A DNA stretch of 26,786 nucleotides from Methylococcaceae bacterium (GTDB lineage Bacteria > Pseudomonadota > Gammaproteobacteria > Methylococcales > UBA1147). The notes under the pieces were generated by a model that had not been told where the DNA came from, searched no databases, and was given only the letters and a program-made list of their open reading frames with translations. Both the position numbers and the translations under genes were made by a program. The DNA lies in contig JAKEEL010000178.1 in the NCBI GenBank assembly GCA_022616595.1, positions 1-26,786 of the forward strand, in the 5' to 3' direction. Positions 15,660 to 24,082 of this stretch are shown here, piece after piece. Positions within the stretch are counted from its first letter, which is position 1. Every line of letters starts with the position of its first letter.

Positions 15660-15946
15660 AGCCGGACTCCGAGTACATGGCCTTTGAAATGAGGTCGCCC
15701 GGCCAGGTTAGCAACCGCCAGTTGACATTATGCGAATACGTGCGCACCGCTGTCGAGCAATATTTCCGGCAGATCAACGGACATCCCGCGTGCAACCTCT
15801 ATGAATTTGTGATCGCAGAAGTTGAAAAACCGCTGATTGAAACCGTATTGAAACATCTCGGCTACAACCAGAGCAAAGCCGCGCTGACCCTCGGGATCAG
15901 CCGCTCGACCCTGCGTAAAAAAATCGATCGCTATGGCTTGGAATAA
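15656..15946 (+). CDS. fis: DNA-binding protein Fis
   Basis: A 96-residue nucleoid-associated protein and transcription regulator of the Fis family. The dimer core LYEFVIAEVEKPLIETVLKH and the C-terminal helix-turn-helix NQSKAALTLGISRSTLRKKI are well conserved; the N-terminus is variable, as usual. The start at ATG 15656 forms an ATGA overlap with the possible leader ORF. A second Met at residue 8 is possible. No in-frame start lies upstream before a stop at 15617-15619. In many relatives fis follows dusB, but here dusB is missing and a glycosyltransferase and a sterol-desaturase-like gene precede it. Confidence 0.93.
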   Translation: MKPDSEYMAFEMRSPGQVSNRQLTLCEYVRTAVEQYFRQINGHPACNLYEFVIAEVEKPLIETVLKHLGYNQSKAALTLGISRSTLRKKIDRYGLE

Positions 15947-16016
15947 ACCGGGTACGCCATAATTCAGGGGTTATTGGCCGGCACGTCGTTTCTTGCCCAT
16001 CCCGAGCTTGGATCCT

Positions 16017-17573
16017 ATGTCTAGTCCGATCACCCGGGCGCTGGTCAGCGTCTCAGATAAGCAGGGTATCGTATCTTTCTGTGCCGAACTCAACAGATTC
16101 GGCATCGAAATTCTTTCAACCGGAGGAACTGCGAAGCTGTTAAGCGTGAACGGTGTCGCGGTGATCGAGGTTTCCGATTACACCGGCTTCCCGGAGATGA
16201 TGCATGGACGCGTCAAAACGCTGCATCCGAAAATTCACGGCGGAATCCTCGGCAGGCGAGGACAGGACGAACGCGTCATGGCCGAACACGGCATCGACCC
16301 GATCGATCTGGTCGTGGTGAATCTTTACCCCTTTCAGCAAACCATCGCCGATCCCTCCTGTACGCTCGAAACCGCGATCGAAAACATCGACATCGGCGGA
16401 CCGACCATGATCCGGGCCGCGGCCAAGAACCACGCTGCGGTCGGCGTAGTCGTGGACCCTGGAGATTACGATCAAATCCTCGCCGAAATCCGGGAAAATC
16501 GAGGCTTGTGCAAGGAAACTCTTTTCAGGCTCGCGGTGAAATGCTTTGCGCACACCGCGCAATACGATACCGCGATCGCGGCGTATCTCGCCCAAGCCAA
16601 TCGGGCCGGGTTTCCGGACACGCTGAATTTGCAATTCCGCATGCAGCAAGAGATGCGCTACGGCGAAAATCCGCATCAGAACGCGGCATTCTATGTCGAG
16701 CAAAATCCCGGGAGCGGTACCATCTCATCGGCGAAACAATTGCAAGGCAAGGCCCTGTCCTACAACAACATTGCCGATAGCGATGCCGCGTTGGAGTGCG
16801 TGAAATCCTTGCATGACAACACGGCTTGCGTGATTGTCAAGCATGCCAATCCCTGCGGAGCCGCCTGCGCCGATACGCTGATCGAGGCCTATGACCGGGC
16901 TTATGCCACGGATCCGACCTCGGCATTCGGGGGAATCATTGCGTTCAACCGTCCGCTGGATGCCGAAACCGCGAAAGCGATTATCGACAGGCAGTTCGTC
17001 GAAGTCGTGATCGCGCCGTCCGTCGATCCGGAAGCTTTGCGTGTTCTCGGAAGCAAGCAGAATGTGCGGGTGCTCGAATGCGGTCGATGGCCCGATGCAC
17101 CGGCGCTCCAATGGGATTTCAAGCGGGTCGCGGGTGGACTTCTGGTCCAGGACCGCGACGACGCGGTAATCCGGGCGGCTGATGTAAAAGTCGTGACCAA
17201 ACGGGCGCCGGACGGCCGCGAACTCGAAGACCTGCTGTTCGCCTGGAAGGTCGTGAAGTTCGTCAAGTCGAACGCCATTGTCTATGCCCGAAACCGGCAG
17301 ACCATCGGCATCGGCGCGGGTCAAATGAGCCGGGTGTATTCCGCCCGCATCGCGGGGATCAAGGCCGCCGATGAAGGGCTCAGGGTCGAGGGTTCGGTGA
17401 TGGCCTCGGACGCTTTTTTCCCGTTTCGGGACGGCATCGACTCCGCAGCCAAGGCCGGCATCACCGCCGTGATCCAGTCCGGCGGCTCGATGCGCGATGA
17501 AGAAACCATCGCCGCGGCGGACGAATACAACATCGCGATGCTATTCACCGGCCTGCGCCACTTTCGGCACTAG
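16017..17573 (+). CDS. purH: Bifunctional AICAR transformylase / IMP cyclohydrolase
   Basis: Catalyses the last two steps of IMP synthesis: formylation of AICAR and ring closure. The product has 518 residues. The N-terminal MGS-like cyclohydrolase domain has ALVSVSDKQGI, ILSTGGTAKLL and MMHGRVKTLHPKIHGGIL. The transformylase domain has the catalytic pair Lys275-His276 in VKHANPCGAA, then DPTSAFGGIIAFN and the C-terminal SDAFFPFRDGID. I chose ATG 16017 over an in-frame TTG at 15993, because MSSPITRALVSVSD fits the family N-terminus. It is followed after 9 bp by purD. Confidence 0.97.
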   Translation: MSSPITRALVSVSDKQGIVSFCAELNRFGIEILSTGGTAKLLSVNGVAVIEVSDYTGFPEMMHGRVKTLHPKIHGGILGRRGQDERVMAEHGIDPIDLVVVNLYPFQQTIADPSCTLETAIENIDIGGPTMIRAAAKNHAAVGVVVDPGDYDQILAEIRENRGLCKETLFRLAVKCFAHTAQYDTAIAAYLAQANRAGFPDTLNLQFRMQQEMRYGENPHQNAAFYVEQNPGSGTISSAKQLQGKALSYNNIADSDAALECVKSLHDNTACVIVKHANPCGAACADTLIEAYDRAYATDPTSAFGGIIAFNRPLDAETAKAIIDRQFVEVVIAPSVDPEALRVLGSKQNVRVLECGRWPDAPALQWDFKRVAGGLLVQDRDDAVIRAADVKVVTKRAPDGRELEDLLFAWKVVKFVKSNAIVYARNRQTIGIGAGQMSRVYSARIAGIKAADEGLRVEGSVMASDAFFPFRDGIDSAAKAGITAVIQSGGSMRDEETIAAADEYNIAMLFTGLRHFRH

Positions 17574-17582
17574 GGGTTCTTG

Positions 17583-18881
17583 TTGGACGTATTGATTGTC
17601 GGAGGAGGTGGGCGTGAGCATGCGCTCGCCTGGAAAGTCGCGCGCTCGGAAAAAGTGGGCCGCGTGTATGTCGCGCCCGGAAACGCCGGCACCGCGCTCG
17701 AAGCCAATACCCAGAATGTCGACATCGGCGCCGAGGACATCGACGCGCTGTTGGAATTCGCGGCTGCTCGGCGCATCGCGCTGACGATCGTGGGACCGGA
17801 AGCCCCGCTGGTGGAAGGGATCGTCGACCGATTCCGTGAAAGCGGTCTGCGCTGTTTCGGCCCGAGCCGCAAAGCCGCGCAACTCGAAGGGTCCAAGGCC
17901 TTCTGCAAGGATTTCCTGGCGCGCCACAAGATTCCAAGCGCGGAGTACCGGACATTTACGCAAATCGATCCGGCACTGAGCTATCTCAAGCAATCGCGGA
18001 TTCCCGTGGTGATCAAAGCCGACGGCCTGGCCGCCGGGAAAGGAGTAATTATCGCGACATCGCGGACCGAAGCCGAAACCGCCGTGCGCGAAATGCTTTC
18101 GGGAAAGGCCTTCGGGAAAGCCGGACAGCGGATTGTCATCGAAGAATTACTGCAAGGCGAGGAAGCCAGTTTCATCGTGATCACGGACGGAAAAACCGCG
18201 CTGCCGATGGCGACCTCCCAGGATCATAAGGCTCGCGACGATGGCGACCTCGGCCCCAATACAGGCGGAATGGGCGCCTACTCTCCGGCGCCGGTAATCA
18301 GTCCCGGGATTCATCGACGGATCATGACGGACATCATCGAACCGACGCTCCGCGGAATGGCCTCGGACGGCAGCCCATACGTCGGGTTTCTCTATGCCGG
18401 TCTGATGATCGGCGACGAGGGGTTGCCCAAGGTGCTGGAGTACAACTGCCGATTGGGCGACCCGGAAACCCAGCCGATATTGATGCGCCTCAAAAGCGAC
18501 TTGGTGGAGCTGTGTGAAGCCGCATTGGACGGAAACCTCGATCGGCTCGGGGCCGACTGGGATCCGCGAGCCGCTCTCGGCATAGTGCTGGCCGCGGGCG
18601 GCTATCCCGGAGACTACCGCAAGGGGGACGTGATTCAGGGCCTCGATCACACCGATTCGATCGAGTCCAAATTCTTTCATGCGGGAACCCGGATCCAGTC
18701 GGGACAGGTAGTCACCGCAGGCGGCAGGGTGCTTTGTGCATGCGCGCTCGGAGACGGCATCGTACAGGCGCGCTCACGGGCCTATGAACTTGCGGCCCGC
18801 GTCGATTGGCAGGATATCTATTACCGTATGGATATCGGTTACCGGGCAGTCCGGAGGGAGAGTCGGTTCAATCCAAGTTGA
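17583..18881 (+). CDS. purD: Phosphoribosylamine-glycine ligase
   Basis: Joins glycine to phosphoribosylamine to make GAR, the second step of purine synthesis. The 432-residue ATP-grasp enzyme shows GGGGREHALAWK at the N-terminus, GPEAPLVEGIVD, the ATP-binding KADGLAAGKGVIIA, GPNTGGMGAYSPAPV, and the metal-binding EYNCRLGDPETQPIL. There is no ATG near the start. TTG 17583 gives MDVLIVGGGG, the family N-terminus, with AGGGG six bases upstream; TTG 17580 is one codon longer. The purH-purD order and tight spacing are usual for gammaproteobacteria. Confidence 0.96.
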   Translation: MDVLIVGGGGREHALAWKVARSEKVGRVYVAPGNAGTALEANTQNVDIGAEDIDALLEFAAARRIALTIVGPEAPLVEGIVDRFRESGLRCFGPSRKAAQLEGSKAFCKDFLARHKIPSAEYRTFTQIDPALSYLKQSRIPVVIKADGLAAGKGVIIATSRTEAETAVREMLSGKAFGKAGQRIVIEELLQGEEASFIVITDGKTALPMATSQDHKARDDGDLGPNTGGMGAYSPAPVISPGIHRRIMTDIIEPTLRGMASDGSPYVGFLYAGLMIGDEGLPKVLEYNCRLGDPETQPILMRLKSDLVELCEAALDGNLDRLGADWDPRAALGIVLAAGGYPGDYRKGDVIQGLDHTDSIESKFFHAGTRIQSGQVVTAGGRVLCACALGDGIVQARSRAYELAARVDWQDIYYRMDIGYRAVRRESRFNPS

Positions 18882-18995
18882 TGGGCCATCTGGAATTCGT
18901 TTTGCGAGCAAGCCTGGCCTGCCCAAGTGACGTGGCTCGTGTCAATCTTCCATAAAGCCCGCTCTTACGGTGTACCGGAGAGTGCCTTCCAATCC

Positions 18996-19024
18996 TTGAC
19001 AGTTACCGATATCAGGTGTTTAAT
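18996..19024 (+). promoter_or_regulatory. Sigma-70 promoter for vapBC
   Basis: A perfect -35 TTGACA (18996-19001), a 17-bp spacer and a -10-like TTTAAT (19019-19024) predict a start near 19031, about 30 bases before the vapB ATG. The -10 end overlaps the left arm of the inverted repeat at 19023-19052. Confidence 0.65.
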
Positions 19025-19052
19025 GTGTAGAGAAAATATCATTTATACACAT
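19023..19052. promoter_or_regulatory. Inverted repeat, likely VapBC operator
   Basis: ATGTGTA (19023-19029) and its perfect reverse complement TACACAT (19046-19052) flank a 16-bp spacer. The left arm touches the -10 box, and the right arm lies 10 bp before the vapB start codon. VapB-VapC complexes typically repress their own promoter by binding such repeats, so this is the natural operator candidate. Confidence 0.55.
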
Positions 19053-19062
19053 CTATACTCCG

Positions 19063-19257
19063 ATGCGAACCAATATTGTGATTGACGACAACCTGATGGC
19101 GGAAGCCCTTGAATTGACCGGTCTGAAAACCAAACGCGATGCTGTGGAACTTGGACTGAAAACGCTGATCCGGCTGAAACAGCAGGGAAACATCAAGCAA
19201 TTCCGCGGCAAATTGCCTTGGGACGGTGATTTGGATGACATCCGGACAAACGAGTGA
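19063..19257 (+). CDS. vapB: VapB-type antitoxin
   Basis: A 64-residue antitoxin. The N-terminal MRTNIVIDDNLMAEALELTG followed by KTKRDAVELGLKTLIRL is the usual ribbon-helix-helix-like DNA-binding part of small VapB proteins. The C-terminal tail (FRGKLPWDGDLDDIRTNE) ends in the acidic segment with the WDGDLD pattern that binds and blocks the toxin. No Shine-Dalgarno is seen before ATG 19063. The stop overlaps the GTG start of the toxin (GTGA, 19254-19257), so translation is coupled. The operon lies alone between purD and an ABC exporter and looks less GC-rich than its neighbours, which suggests horizontal acquisition. Confidence 0.88.
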   Translation: MRTNIVIDDNLMAEALELTGLKTKRDAVELGLKTLIRLKQQGNIKQFRGKLPWDGDLDDIRTNE

Positions 19258-19661
19258 TTCTCGTTGATTCCAGTGTATGGATTGACTACTTTAACGGGAT
19301 AAACTCGCGCGAGACCGATTGTCTCGACGCAATGCTCGGAATCGAACCAGTTACGTTGGGTGATTTGATTCTTGCCGAGGTGCTTCAAGGTTTTCGCAGC
19401 GACAAGGATTTTGTAACCGCAAAAGAACTCCTGACGACATTTACCATATTCGACCTATTGGGAAAACAGTTGGCAATGCGCAGCGCGGAAAATTTTCGCT
19501 TACTCTGGAAAAAAGGCATTACGGTTCGCAAAACCACGGATGCGATCATTGCGACGTTCTGCATCGAAAACAAACTGCCTCTTCTGCACGCCGACAGGGA
19601 CTTCGACGCTTTCCATCAACACCTTGGACTGCGCAATGCCTTATCGGCCCCAAGAGCCTGA
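19254..19661 (+). CDS. vapC: VapC-type PIN-domain ribonuclease toxin
   Basis: A 135-residue PIN-domain toxin that in this family cuts specific RNAs, often tRNA or rRNA. The four acidic active-site positions are present: Asp5 in LVDSSVWIDYF, Glu42 in LAEVLQGF, Asp96 in KTTDAIIATF, and Asp114 (with Asp116) in LHADRDFDAF. The toxin therefore appears intact. The GTG start at 19254 overlaps the antitoxin stop. The gene converges on the permease gene that ends at 19782. Confidence 0.92.
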   Translation: MILVDSSVWIDYFNGINSRETDCLDAMLGIEPVTLGDLILAEVLQGFRSDKDFVTAKELLTTFTIFDLLGKQLAMRSAENFRLLWKKGITVRKTTDAIIATFCIENKLPLLHADRDFDAFHQHLGLRNALSAPRA

Positions 19662-19667
19662 ATATAA

Positions 19668-19743
19668 CGGCGGATATCCGCCGCAAAGCTCCGGGCTTGG
19701 GTTGAAGAACGAAAGCCTGCGTTGGGCGGCGTTCGGGAACGCC
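19668..19743. repeat. Two palindromes between convergent genes
   Basis: A perfect 16-bp palindrome (CGGCGGATATCCGCCG, 19668-19683) lies 6 bp after the vapC stop. A second 16-bp inverted repeat (GGCGTTC-GG-GAACGCC) lies at 19728-19743. They sit between convergent vapC and the permease gene, where transcription from both sides must end. Neither is followed by a T-run on either strand, so intrinsic terminator function is uncertain; they could instead be protein-binding sites or parts of a dispersed repeat. Confidence 0.5.
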
Positions 19744-19781
19744 GGAAATCTCAGAATGCCTCGCAGCCTGCATTCCTCGCC

Positions 19782-20981
19782 CTATTCGGTCCTGAGCGCA
19801 TCGAGCGGATCGAGTCTCGCGGCCCGGAGCGCGGGCATGACTCCGGCGATCAGGCCGATCAGCACCGACAGGAAGAACGCGGACAGCAGATAATGCCACG
19901 CGAGTCTGACCGGCAGTGCCGGCAGCAGCCAGGTGATCAGTTGCACCAGCAGAATCCCGAGTGCGGCCCCGCACACGCCGCCGACTGTGCTCAGCGCGAT
20001 CGCTTCCGCGAGAAACATGCCGAGTATATCCTTGCGTTCCGCGCCGATGGCCCGGAACAGGCCGATTTCGGAAATCCGCTCGGAAACCGACAGGGTCATG
20101 ATGGTCAGGATTCCGACGCTGCCCACGAGCAGGGAGATCCCGCCCAGTGCGCCGATCGCGAGCGTAAGGATGTCGAGGACCGAATCCAGGATTTCCAGCA
20201 TCTGCTGCTGCGTGATCAGGGTAAAATCCTCGCTCCCGTGCCGGCTTTTGAGCAGGCGTTTGACCGATCGGGCCGCGTGTTCGGCCGAGATTTCGGCTTC
20301 GTAGAGCAAATCGATTTCCATGACGCTTTCGCGGTCGAAGAGTTCCATCGCGCGGCCGACCGGGATATAGATCGTGTCGTCCAGATCGAAACCGAGCATC
20401 TGCCCTTTCCCTTGCATCACGCCGATGACCCGATAACGGTCTTCGCCGACCCGAATCCGCCGGCCGAGCGGATTTTCGTCGCCGAACAATTCGCTTCTCA
20501 GCGTGCTGCCGAGCACCGCATAAGGCCGGGCCATGCGCTGATCGTCGTCGGGCAGGAAACTTCCGGTTGCGACATCCATTTTCCAGACTTCGGGAACCTT
20601 GGACCCGACCCCGAGGATCGTCGTGCGGCGGTTCTTGTTGCCGGACTCGATGCGTGCATTGCCTTGCACGACCGGCACGAGCGCGACGATATGATCGAGT
20701 TTGCCCAGGGCATCCGCATCGTTCAAGGACAAGGGGCGCACGTTGCTGATGGTTGCCCCGGAAACCCCGAAGGTTTCCCGTTTGCCCGGAGTCACCGCGA
20801 CGAGGTTGGTCCCGAACTGAGTGAATTCGGAAAGAACGAAACGGTGGATGCCTTCCCCGATCGACGTCAACAGCACGACCGCGGTGATCCCGATCAGGAT
20901 GCCGAGGATCGTCAGTCCGGATCGGGCCGGGTAGGCCGTGACCGAACGCAGCGAAAAGCGGATCAGATCGGCGGTTCGCAT
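19782..20981 (-). CDS. MacB-like ABC transporter permease (second)
   Basis: A 399-residue FtsX/MacB-type permease. An N-terminal helix after MRTADLIRFSLRSVTAYPARSGLTILGILIGI (about residues 23-42) leads to a large periplasmic MacB_PCD domain. The three C-terminal FtsX helices include LDILTLAIGALGGISLLVGSVGILTIM, then SERISEIGLFRAIGAERKDIL, the cytoplasmic coupling segment. It ends with ARLDPLDALRTE, as MacB permeases do. No ATPase domain is fused, unlike classical MacB. It is a paralogue of the permease at 20984-22189 and starts 2 bp after it, so the two probably form a heterodimer. Confidence 0.9.
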   Translation of the reverse strand: MRTADLIRFSLRSVTAYPARSGLTILGILIGITAVVLLTSIGEGIHRFVLSEFTQFGTNLVAVTPGKRETFGVSGATISNVRPLSLNDADALGKLDHIVALVPVVQGNARIESGNKNRRTTILGVGSKVPEVWKMDVATGSFLPDDDQRMARPYAVLGSTLRSELFGDENPLGRRIRVGEDRYRVIGVMQGKGQMLGFDLDDTIYIPVGRAMELFDRESVMEIDLLYEAEISAEHAARSVKRLLKSRHGSEDFTLITQQQMLEILDSVLDILTLAIGALGGISLLVGSVGILTIMTLSVSERISEIGLFRAIGAERKDILGMFLAEAIALSTVGGVCGAALGILLVQLITWLLPALPVRLAWHYLLSAFFLSVLIGLIAGVMPALRAARLDPLDALRTE

Positions 20982-20983
20982 GC

Positions 20984-22189
20984 TCAGCGCCTGGCCAGCG
21001 CTTCGACCGGATCGAGCTTTGCGGCTCGCGCGGCCGGAAGAACGCCGAACAACAGGCCGGTCGCCAAGGCCGTCGCCAGGGCCGCGAGCGGCGACCAGCC
21101 CGGAACCGTGATCGGAAACGCGGGGTAGAGCCGCGCGACCGCCAATGCGCCCGCGTAACCCCCGGCCAGACCTGCCGCGGCGCCCGTGAGAGACAACAGA
21201 GCCGCTTCGGCCAGAAACAAAATCTTAAGCTGGGCCGAGGCCGCGCCGATCGCTTTCAAAAGGCCGATTTCCGCGGTTCGTTGGGATACGCTGACCAGCA
21301 TCACGTTCATGATCAGGGTTCCCGAGACCGCGAGACTGATCGCGGCGATGCCGGCGATGCCGAGCGTGACTTTGGTCAGGATGACATCGAAGGTATGGAC
21401 CACGCTGTCCTGGGTAATCACGGTTACGTCGTTTTCCCCTTCGTGGCGTTCCTCGATGGTGCGATTGATATCCTCGATGGCGGGCATCGTCGCGCCGCGG
21501 CTTTTCGTCTCGACGAGAATCCGAAACAGCGCCGGAGAGTCGAATAATGCCTGCGCGGAAGCCACCGGAACAATCACGACCTCGTCGAAATCGACCCCGA
21601 CCGATTGGCCTTCCGAAGCGAGCACGCCGATCACGCGAAAACGCCGGTCGCCGATGCGGAGCCATTGTCCGAGCACGGGCCGCGAACCGAACAGCTCGTT
21701 GCGGACCGTCTGGCCGATCACACAGACCGGCAGCGCGCGCTGCGCAGGGATTTCGGGCAGGAAGCGGCCTTGAGCCAGATTCAGGTGGCGAACCGCGAGC
21801 AGATCCGAGGTCGAGCCCATGATGTTGGATTCGCGCTCGCGCTGCCCTCCCGAGACCGGCGCCGAGCCGATCACGACGGGTGCGACATTTGCGATATACG
21901 GGCTGCGCAGCAAGGCCAGGGCATCGTCGAGCGTCAGATCCCTGGGCGTTTCACCGAGCAGCGGCGGCTGGCCGCCGGTGGTCTCGGAACGTCCTGGCAG
22001 GATGAAAATCAAATTGGTGCCGAGCGCGGAAAACTCTCCGGTGATGTAGCGCCGTGCGCCTTCGCCCAAGGCGGCTAAAACGATCACCGCGGCGACCCCG
22101 ATCGCCATCGCGATCAGAATCAGCGCGGAGCGCAGGCGCTGTGCGCGAATCGATTTGGCAACCAGAAGCAACACATCCGCCGCGCGCAT
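20984..22189 (-). CDS. MacB-like ABC transporter permease (first)
   Basis: A 401-residue permease with the same plan as its downstream paralogue. It has one N-terminal helix (ALILIAMAIGVAAVIVLAAL), a MacB_PCD periplasmic domain, and three FtsX helices near the C-terminus. The coupling segment is SQRTAEIGLLKAIGAASAQLK, and the end is AKLDPVEALARR. Shared segments with the second permease include GEGARRYITGEFSALGTNLI against GEGIHRFVLSEFTQFGTNLV, showing an old duplication. It starts 4 bp after the ATPase gene. The system probably exports a peptide, lipoprotein or small toxic molecule from the inner membrane; the substrate cannot be told. Confidence 0.9.
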   Translation of the reverse strand: MRAADVLLLVAKSIRAQRLRSALILIAMAIGVAAVIVLAALGEGARRYITGEFSALGTNLIFILPGRSETTGGQPPLLGETPRDLTLDDALALLRSPYIANVAPVVIGSAPVSGGQRERESNIMGSTSDLLAVRHLNLAQGRFLPEIPAQRALPVCVIGQTVRNELFGSRPVLGQWLRIGDRRFRVIGVLASEGQSVGVDFDEVVIVPVASAQALFDSPALFRILVETKSRGATMPAIEDINRTIEERHEGENDVTVITQDSVVHTFDVILTKVTLGIAGIAAISLAVSGTLIMNVMLVSVSQRTAEIGLLKAIGAASAQLKILFLAEAALLSLTGAAAGLAGGYAGALAVARLYPAFPITVPGWSPLAALATALATGLLFGVLPAARAAKLDPVEALARR

Positions 22190-22193
22190 GGGT

Positions 22194-22880
22194 TCAATCG
22201 GTCGAGCCCGCTAGCGAATCGGAAACGATTGCACCGTCGACCATCGTGATCCGGCGCGCCGCGCGCTTGCCGAGCGCGGGGTCGTGGGTGACCACCAGCA
22301 GGGTTACGCCATCGCGATTCAAGCGTTCCAGCAAATCAACGATTTCGATTCCGGAATGGCGGTCCAAATTGCCGGTCGGTTCGTCCGCGAGGATGATCCC
22401 TGGCCGCATGATCGTGGCGCGCGCGATCGCAACGCGCTGCCGCTGGCCGCCCGAGAGTTGATCGGGACGGTGGTCGGCGCGGTTGCCGAGTCCATAGGCC
22501 GCGATCGCCTGCTCGACGCGCTGAGTGCGCTGATTCCGGTCGACTCCGGCCAGAATCAATGGCATCTCGATATTCTCCGCCGCGGTAAGCCTCGCAATCA
22601 GATGAAAAAACTGGAATACGAAGCCGATGTTTTCGCGCCGGACCCGCGCGAGTTCCTGATCGGACAGGTCCGTGACGTTCTTGCCGTTGAGTTCATAGTT
22701 TCCGAAACTGGGCCGGTCCAGGAGCGAGATCGTATTCAGAAGGGTGGATTTACCGGAACCCGAGGGTCCCATCACCGAAACATATTCTCCCGCGGCGATC
22801 GCAAGATCGACATCCTTGAGCGCATGCACGATCTGGTCGCCGACCGTGAAGTTCCGGTTTATCCCGTTCAGGCGGATCAT
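22194..22880 (-). CDS. MacB/LolD-type ABC transporter ATPase
   Basis: A 228-residue ATP-binding subunit. Walker A is GPSGSGKST at 38-46, the Q-loop FVFQFF is near 88-92, the ABC signature LSGGQRQRVAIARA is at 142-155, Walker B IILADEPTGNLD is at 162-173, and the switch His199 is in VVTHD. The TGNLD form is typical of the MacB/LolD group. The frame is open upstream, but ATG 22878-22880 is the natural start because it makes an ATGA overlap with the membrane fusion protein stop. It drives the two permeases that follow. Confidence 0.95.
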   Translation of the reverse strand: MIRLNGINRNFTVGDQIVHALKDVDLAIAAGEYVSVMGPSGSGKSTLLNTISLLDRPSFGNYELNGKNVTDLSDQELARVRRENIGFVFQFFHLIARLTAAENIEMPLILAGVDRNQRTQRVEQAIAAYGLGNRADHRPDQLSGGQRQRVAIARATIMRPGIILADEPTGNLDRHSGIEIVDLLERLNRDGVTLLVVTHDPALGKRAARRITMVDGAIVSDSLAGSTD

Positions 22881-24082
22881 GGGCGCGCCGATTCGGATTG
22901 ATGCGGGGTTTCGGAGACCACCTCGGCCCCTGCTTCGACACCTTCCTTTCCGATCGAAACGACCACGCTTTCGCCCGCTTCGATGCCGGATAGGACTTCG
23001 GTGTATTCCCAGTTCGAAAGGCCCGCTTCGAACTTCCGTTCCGAGAGCGATTCGCCGTCCTTGTAAATCAGCACCCGATTCCCTTCGATGATGGTTTCCG
23101 TGGGGAGGCGCAAGGTATTGTCTTTGGTATCGAGCAGGATTTCGATGTCGGCGCTGTAACCCGGCAACAGTCCGATCAATTCTTCCTCTTTTTCGATCTG
23201 GACTTCCACTTCCACGGTTCTGGCCTGCTTTTCGCGATCCAGCACATAGGGTGCGATCCGGCGGACCCGCCCGGAGCAGCGTTTTTCGGCGAACGCATCC
23301 AGCGAAACACAGGCCGGCATCCCGATTTTGATCGCGGGCGCATCGACTTCGTCGATCGGTGCCGAGACGAACAGGCAACTGATGTCCAGCAGATCGATCG
23401 CGGGCAGCGTCGGGATCCCCGGAGGGGAGGGGGTCACGAACTCACCGAGTTCCGCGTTGACCTCGGCCACGACGCCGTCGAAAGGAGCCTTGACCAGCGT
23501 ACGTTCCAGTGCCGCTTCGGCGGCTTTGATCCGTGCCTGGTTCACGCTGATCGAGGCCTTCGCGGCCCGGCACGCCCCGCGCCGGGCTTCCGATTCGGTG
23601 AGCGCCCGGTCCACGGATTCCTCGGAAATAATCTGCTTGTGCTGGCGCAGCTTCAGCAGTCGATCCGCTTCGCGTTTGGCGCCGGCCGCAATCGCGCAAA
23701 CCTCCTCGGCCCTTGCCCGGCCCGCGATCTCATCGGCCCGCGCCAGATCGATCTGTGCCCGCAAGTCCGCGTTCCAGACCGTCATCAGGATATCCTCCCG
23801 GCGGACCGCGCTGCCTTCTGTCACGACCAGTTCGGCGACCTGTCCACCGGTCGCGGGTGCGAGATAGGCGCGGCGGCAAGCCTTGACCGTACCCACGCGG
23901 GTATTCGACACGGTCGATCTGACGGTCCCGGCATCGACCATGTGGAGCCTGACCTGAATCGGATCGGGCCGCGTGTAATACCAGACCGATACACCGGCCA
24001 AGGCGAGCAGGAATGAAACGATGACCGAGGTTTTCACAGTATTTTTGTTTATTGTTTCAGCGAAGTCCTGCCGGTAGACCAC
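22877..24082 (-). CDS. MacA-like membrane fusion protein
   Basis: A periplasmic adaptor of the HlyD/MacA family, up to 401 residues. A single N-terminal anchor (TSVIVSFLLALAGVSVWYY) is followed by the first half of the lipoyl domain (LAPATGGQVAELVVTEGSAV). A long Ala/Arg/Glu-rich coiled-coil hairpin follows (about 105-190), then the second lipoyl half (LVKAPFDGVVAEVNAELGEFV) and beta-barrel domains. The start is uncertain: GTG 24082 is the longest, and GTG 24038, just before the anchor, is also possible. Neither has a good ribosome binding site. No TolC-like outer membrane channel gene is in the window, so the exporter must use one encoded elsewhere. Confidence 0.9.
   Translation of the reverse strand: MVYRQDFAETINKNTVKTSVIVSFLLALAGVSVWYYTRPDPIQVRLHMVDAGTVRSTVSNTRVGTVKACRRAYLAPATGGQVAELVVTEGSAVRREDILMTVWNADLRAQIDLARADEIAGRARAEEVCAIAAGAKREADRLLKLRQHKQIISEESVDRALTESEARRGACRAAKASISVNQARIKAAEAALERTLVKAPFDGVVAEVNAELGEFVTPSPPGIPTLPAIDLLDISCLFVSAPIDEVDAPAIKIGMPACVSLDAFAEKRCSGRVRRIAPYVLDREKQARTVEVEVQIEKEEELIGLLPGYSADIEILLDTKDNTLRLPTETIIEGNRVLIYKDGESLSERKFEAGLSNWEYTEVLSGIEAGESVVVSIGKEGVEAGAEVVSETPHQSESARP

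Noticed and set aside
19722..21128. A 468-codon plus-strand open frame opposite the permease genes.
   Set aside because: Its composition (rich in Arg, Asp, Gln and His) is that of an antisense shadow, and the permeases on the minus strand are clearly real.
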